NCBI GenBank assembly: GCA_036571765.1
Contig: BROE01000003.1
Location: 8,222,336 to 8,286,335, forward strand
From: Plecoglossus altivelis
Taxonomy: Eukaryota > Chordata > Actinopteri > Osmeriformes > Plecoglossidae
Direction of reading: 5' to 3'
DNA length: 64,000 nt
Below are positions 62,239 to 64,000 of the stretch, piece by piece; within the stretch, counting starts at the first letter, position 1; every line of letters begins with the position of its first letter. The notes under the pieces are model-generated. The model did no database searches, was not told the origin of the DNA, and worked only from the letters and a program-made list of their open reading frames with translations. A program made the position numbers and the translations under genes.

Positions 62239-64000
62239 GTAAGTAGCAATGCAGAGAAATTGCTTTTTAGAGAGAGAGAGACATGTCAGATTCATTTTAA
62301 TTTGGCTGTGAGGATCTACTACGTATACATTCACACCAGTATAAAAGTGACTTCAACCTCCACAGTTGACAATAACATCGCACATTATCTGATAAATTAC
62401 AATGTACACAAGAACTGGAGGCCATTCTCTCCAGACTAAAACCTTGAATCAATTGTTCATCATCCAGAACAGCAGAGCTACTCATTTGTGTCAAATGTAT
62501 CTTCAGTTGAGTTTCACACGTGTTTGTGCTTCTGCTTCATTCATGTCATGGTAGGTTGTTTTGTAGTTGGCTGTGCAGCCAGGAGATAACTGTTTGATTT
62601 GTTGAGATCAACAGACGGGAGAAACAAGGAACACTTTTCCTTTACCCAGCCATAATGGTACTCTGCTGAAGGCAATCTAATTGTATTTTGCACATGGACA
62701 GCACTTTCAGTTTAATGTTGTATATTTCAAAATTGAATTACTTGGACAGGACATAATTTACACGAAAGTCGTCTTTTACACACTTAATTAGAAAAACTCT
62801 TATCACTCTATATCCTACCTAATGAATGTTTGTGCTGGAATCTAAGTAAGAAAGACACTGTCTTGTTTGGTATTTACTTGACTTAATGTTAAAAGTCAGA
62901 TATATGATGCACAATTCTACGATAGTGTGGCAACATAGGTTATCAACATGCACAGCTACTACAGATGTTATAGTATGAATAGTATTTAACTTCATGATAA
63001 ATGAATAAATGTTGTGTATATGGAACGGATGCTCATTTCCCATCTGATCGATTTTACAGTGGTTCAACTCATTTAGATTCACAGCATTAGTTTGAGGAAT
63101 ATGACAAGATGTCCCTCTGTTATGGGGAAACAAGCCCTTAACACATGCTTTAAAGCTTTACATCTTGTAATGGCTTTTCTGTTTGTGTCAGGTACTTGGT
63201 TACAAGTGCTTGAATTATGTGATGCCTGATATTCTAGTAAACACCTAGTGCACTTTGCACTATTTTCTAAATAATTCTGTTCACCTGATAGGAATGTAAT
63301 ACATAATTCTTGATGATGGCTTTTATGATTTATTTTTTGGTCAAGGAACATCGGAGGTTCACGGAAGTTCTACTGGCTCAGCAGCATACCCCAGCCTAAC
63401 AGGTTAGTTTCCTTTGGCTTGTTTCTGGTTTAACTCTGAAGGCAAGAGACAGACCTCAAATAAATACCCAATACATCATTTTGGTAGAAACAAAAACCTA
63501 CAAGGTTTTCATAACGTTTAAGACCTTGTTTGCATAGCTGATAATAACACAGGGTTTTTAAACACACAACAATCATTCCTGCCCTTTCGACACAGTTTTG
63601 ACTCTTGTCACAAACAAGTTTCAATCTGTAATTAAAGTCTTCCTTGTTGAAATTCAGAATTACAGCAGTAAAGATTAATGCAACACCGTTAGCCAGTGAG
63701 AGCAAGGATACCATCAGTTTTCCTCCTTCAAGCTTCAAAAATACAACCAAGCTCCCTCTGGATAACTGGACCTTCAACAAGACCCTTTCAAGAATCATCA
63801 GGTACGAGATGTCTGCACCCAAATAAAGAAATATTCTCAAATTGAACTAAGCTGGAGACACCTAGTCATATTCCTTTAATTCTCTCCTCTGTAGGAAAAA
63901 CATCTTGAAATTTTTTGATCCTGAGAGGGATATCTCCATTCTGAAGGGCACTCTGAAGCCAGGAGATGTCATCCACTATGTATTTGACCGACAGAGCACT
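62141..64000 (+). CDS. st8sia2: Alpha-2,8-polysialyltransferase ST8SIA2 (5' part)
   Basis: ST8SIA2 (STX) is a Golgi enzyme that builds alpha-2,8-linked polysialic acid on NCAM and other glycoproteins in the developing nervous system. Four exons join in phase to give the first 135 residues of a family of about 375. Seen: a short cytosolic tip; a signal anchor near residues 8-22 (LMFGIISLLVLFLIF); FEDISELEEEI directly after it, nearly as in mammals; a variable stem with N-glycosylation sequons (NAT, NTT, NWT, NKT); then KNILKFFDPERDISILKGTL and KPGDVIHYVFDR, the conserved start of the catalytic region. The sialyl motifs and polysialyltransferase domain lie beyond the window. The start has G at -3 and G at +4. 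Position after slco3a1 supports the orthology. Confidence 0.95.
62239..63345 (+). other. st8sia2: st8sia2 intron 1
   Basis: Bounded by gtaagt and tttggtcaag. No repeat or exon recognised inside. Confidence 0.8.
63346..63402 (+). CDS. st8sia2: st8sia2 exon 2
   Basis: Fifty-seven bases giving NIGGSRKFYWLSSIPQPN of the stem. It is weakly similar to the mammalian NSGG-containing segment; the phases before and after fit. Donor AACAG|gttagt. Confidence 0.8.
63658..63801 (+). CDS. st8sia2: st8sia2 exon 3
   Basis: One hundred forty-four bases after GAAATTCAG: a stem segment with ITAVKINATP and four sequons, ending TFNKTLSRIIR across the splice. Donor ATCAG|gtacga. An AG seven bases downstream would break the phase. 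Confidence 0.9.
63895..64000 (+). CDS. st8sia2: st8sia2 exon 4 (runs off the window)
   Basis: After CTCTGTAG: KNILKFFDPERDISILKGTL and KPGDVIHYVFDRQST, the most conserved block seen in this gene. The exon continues past the window. Confidence 0.96.

Overview
The window is nuclear DNA from a ray-finned fish, almost certainly a teleost. It is AT-rich and intron-rich, with GT-AG spliced genes, abundant microsatellites and typical teleost mobile DNA: a Rex3/RTE LINE, a Tc1 element, a P-element relative, a tRNA-derived SINE and several LINE 3' tails. I cannot name the species from sequence alone. There is no bacterial-style operon, CRISPR array, tRNA or rRNA gene.

Three protein-coding genes can be reconstructed exon by exon. 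(1) Minus strand, 13151-12083: a four-exon Ras-like small GTPase of the RERG/RERGL/RASL type (201 aa) with a degenerate switch II and no CAAX box. (2) Plus strand, 30878-57869: slco3a1, encoding the organic anion transporter OATP3A1. Ten coding exons join in phase to give 692 aa with 12 predicted membrane spans, a Kazal-like loop and a C-terminal PDZ-type motif. Intron 1 is about 4.5 kb, intron 2 about 17.7 kb, and the rest is compact. (3) Plus strand, 62141 to the window end: the first four coding exons (135 residues) of st8sia2, a polysialyltransferase. SLCO3A1 followed by ST8SIA2 in the same direction is also the human 15q26 order, so this is a conserved syntenic pair.

Layout: 1-9.5 kb, gene-free with LINE tails and a long hairpin; 9.5-11 kb, an interspersed repeat abutting an internally deleted Tc1 element; 11.6-13.2 kb, the Ras-like gene; 13.9-15.3 kb, a P-element-type transposon with intact inverted ends and an exact 8-bp target duplication; 15.3-24.6 kb, gene-free; 24.6-26.8 kb, a Rex3/RTE LINE with a 13-bp target duplication, its middle replaced by a 518-base assembly gap; 26.8-30.4 kb, gene-free with a second copy of the 9.5-kb repeat; 30.4-59 kb, slco3a1; 59-62.1 kb, intergenic; then st8sia2.

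No wholly new biological system is visible. The most rewarding items are the P-element relic with its complete ends, a tRNA-like repeat family with an unusual module order, the GTPase with its missing catalytic motif, an orphan long hairpin near 3.3 kb, and two perfect AT-rich palindromes of about 40 bp on either side of slco3a1.
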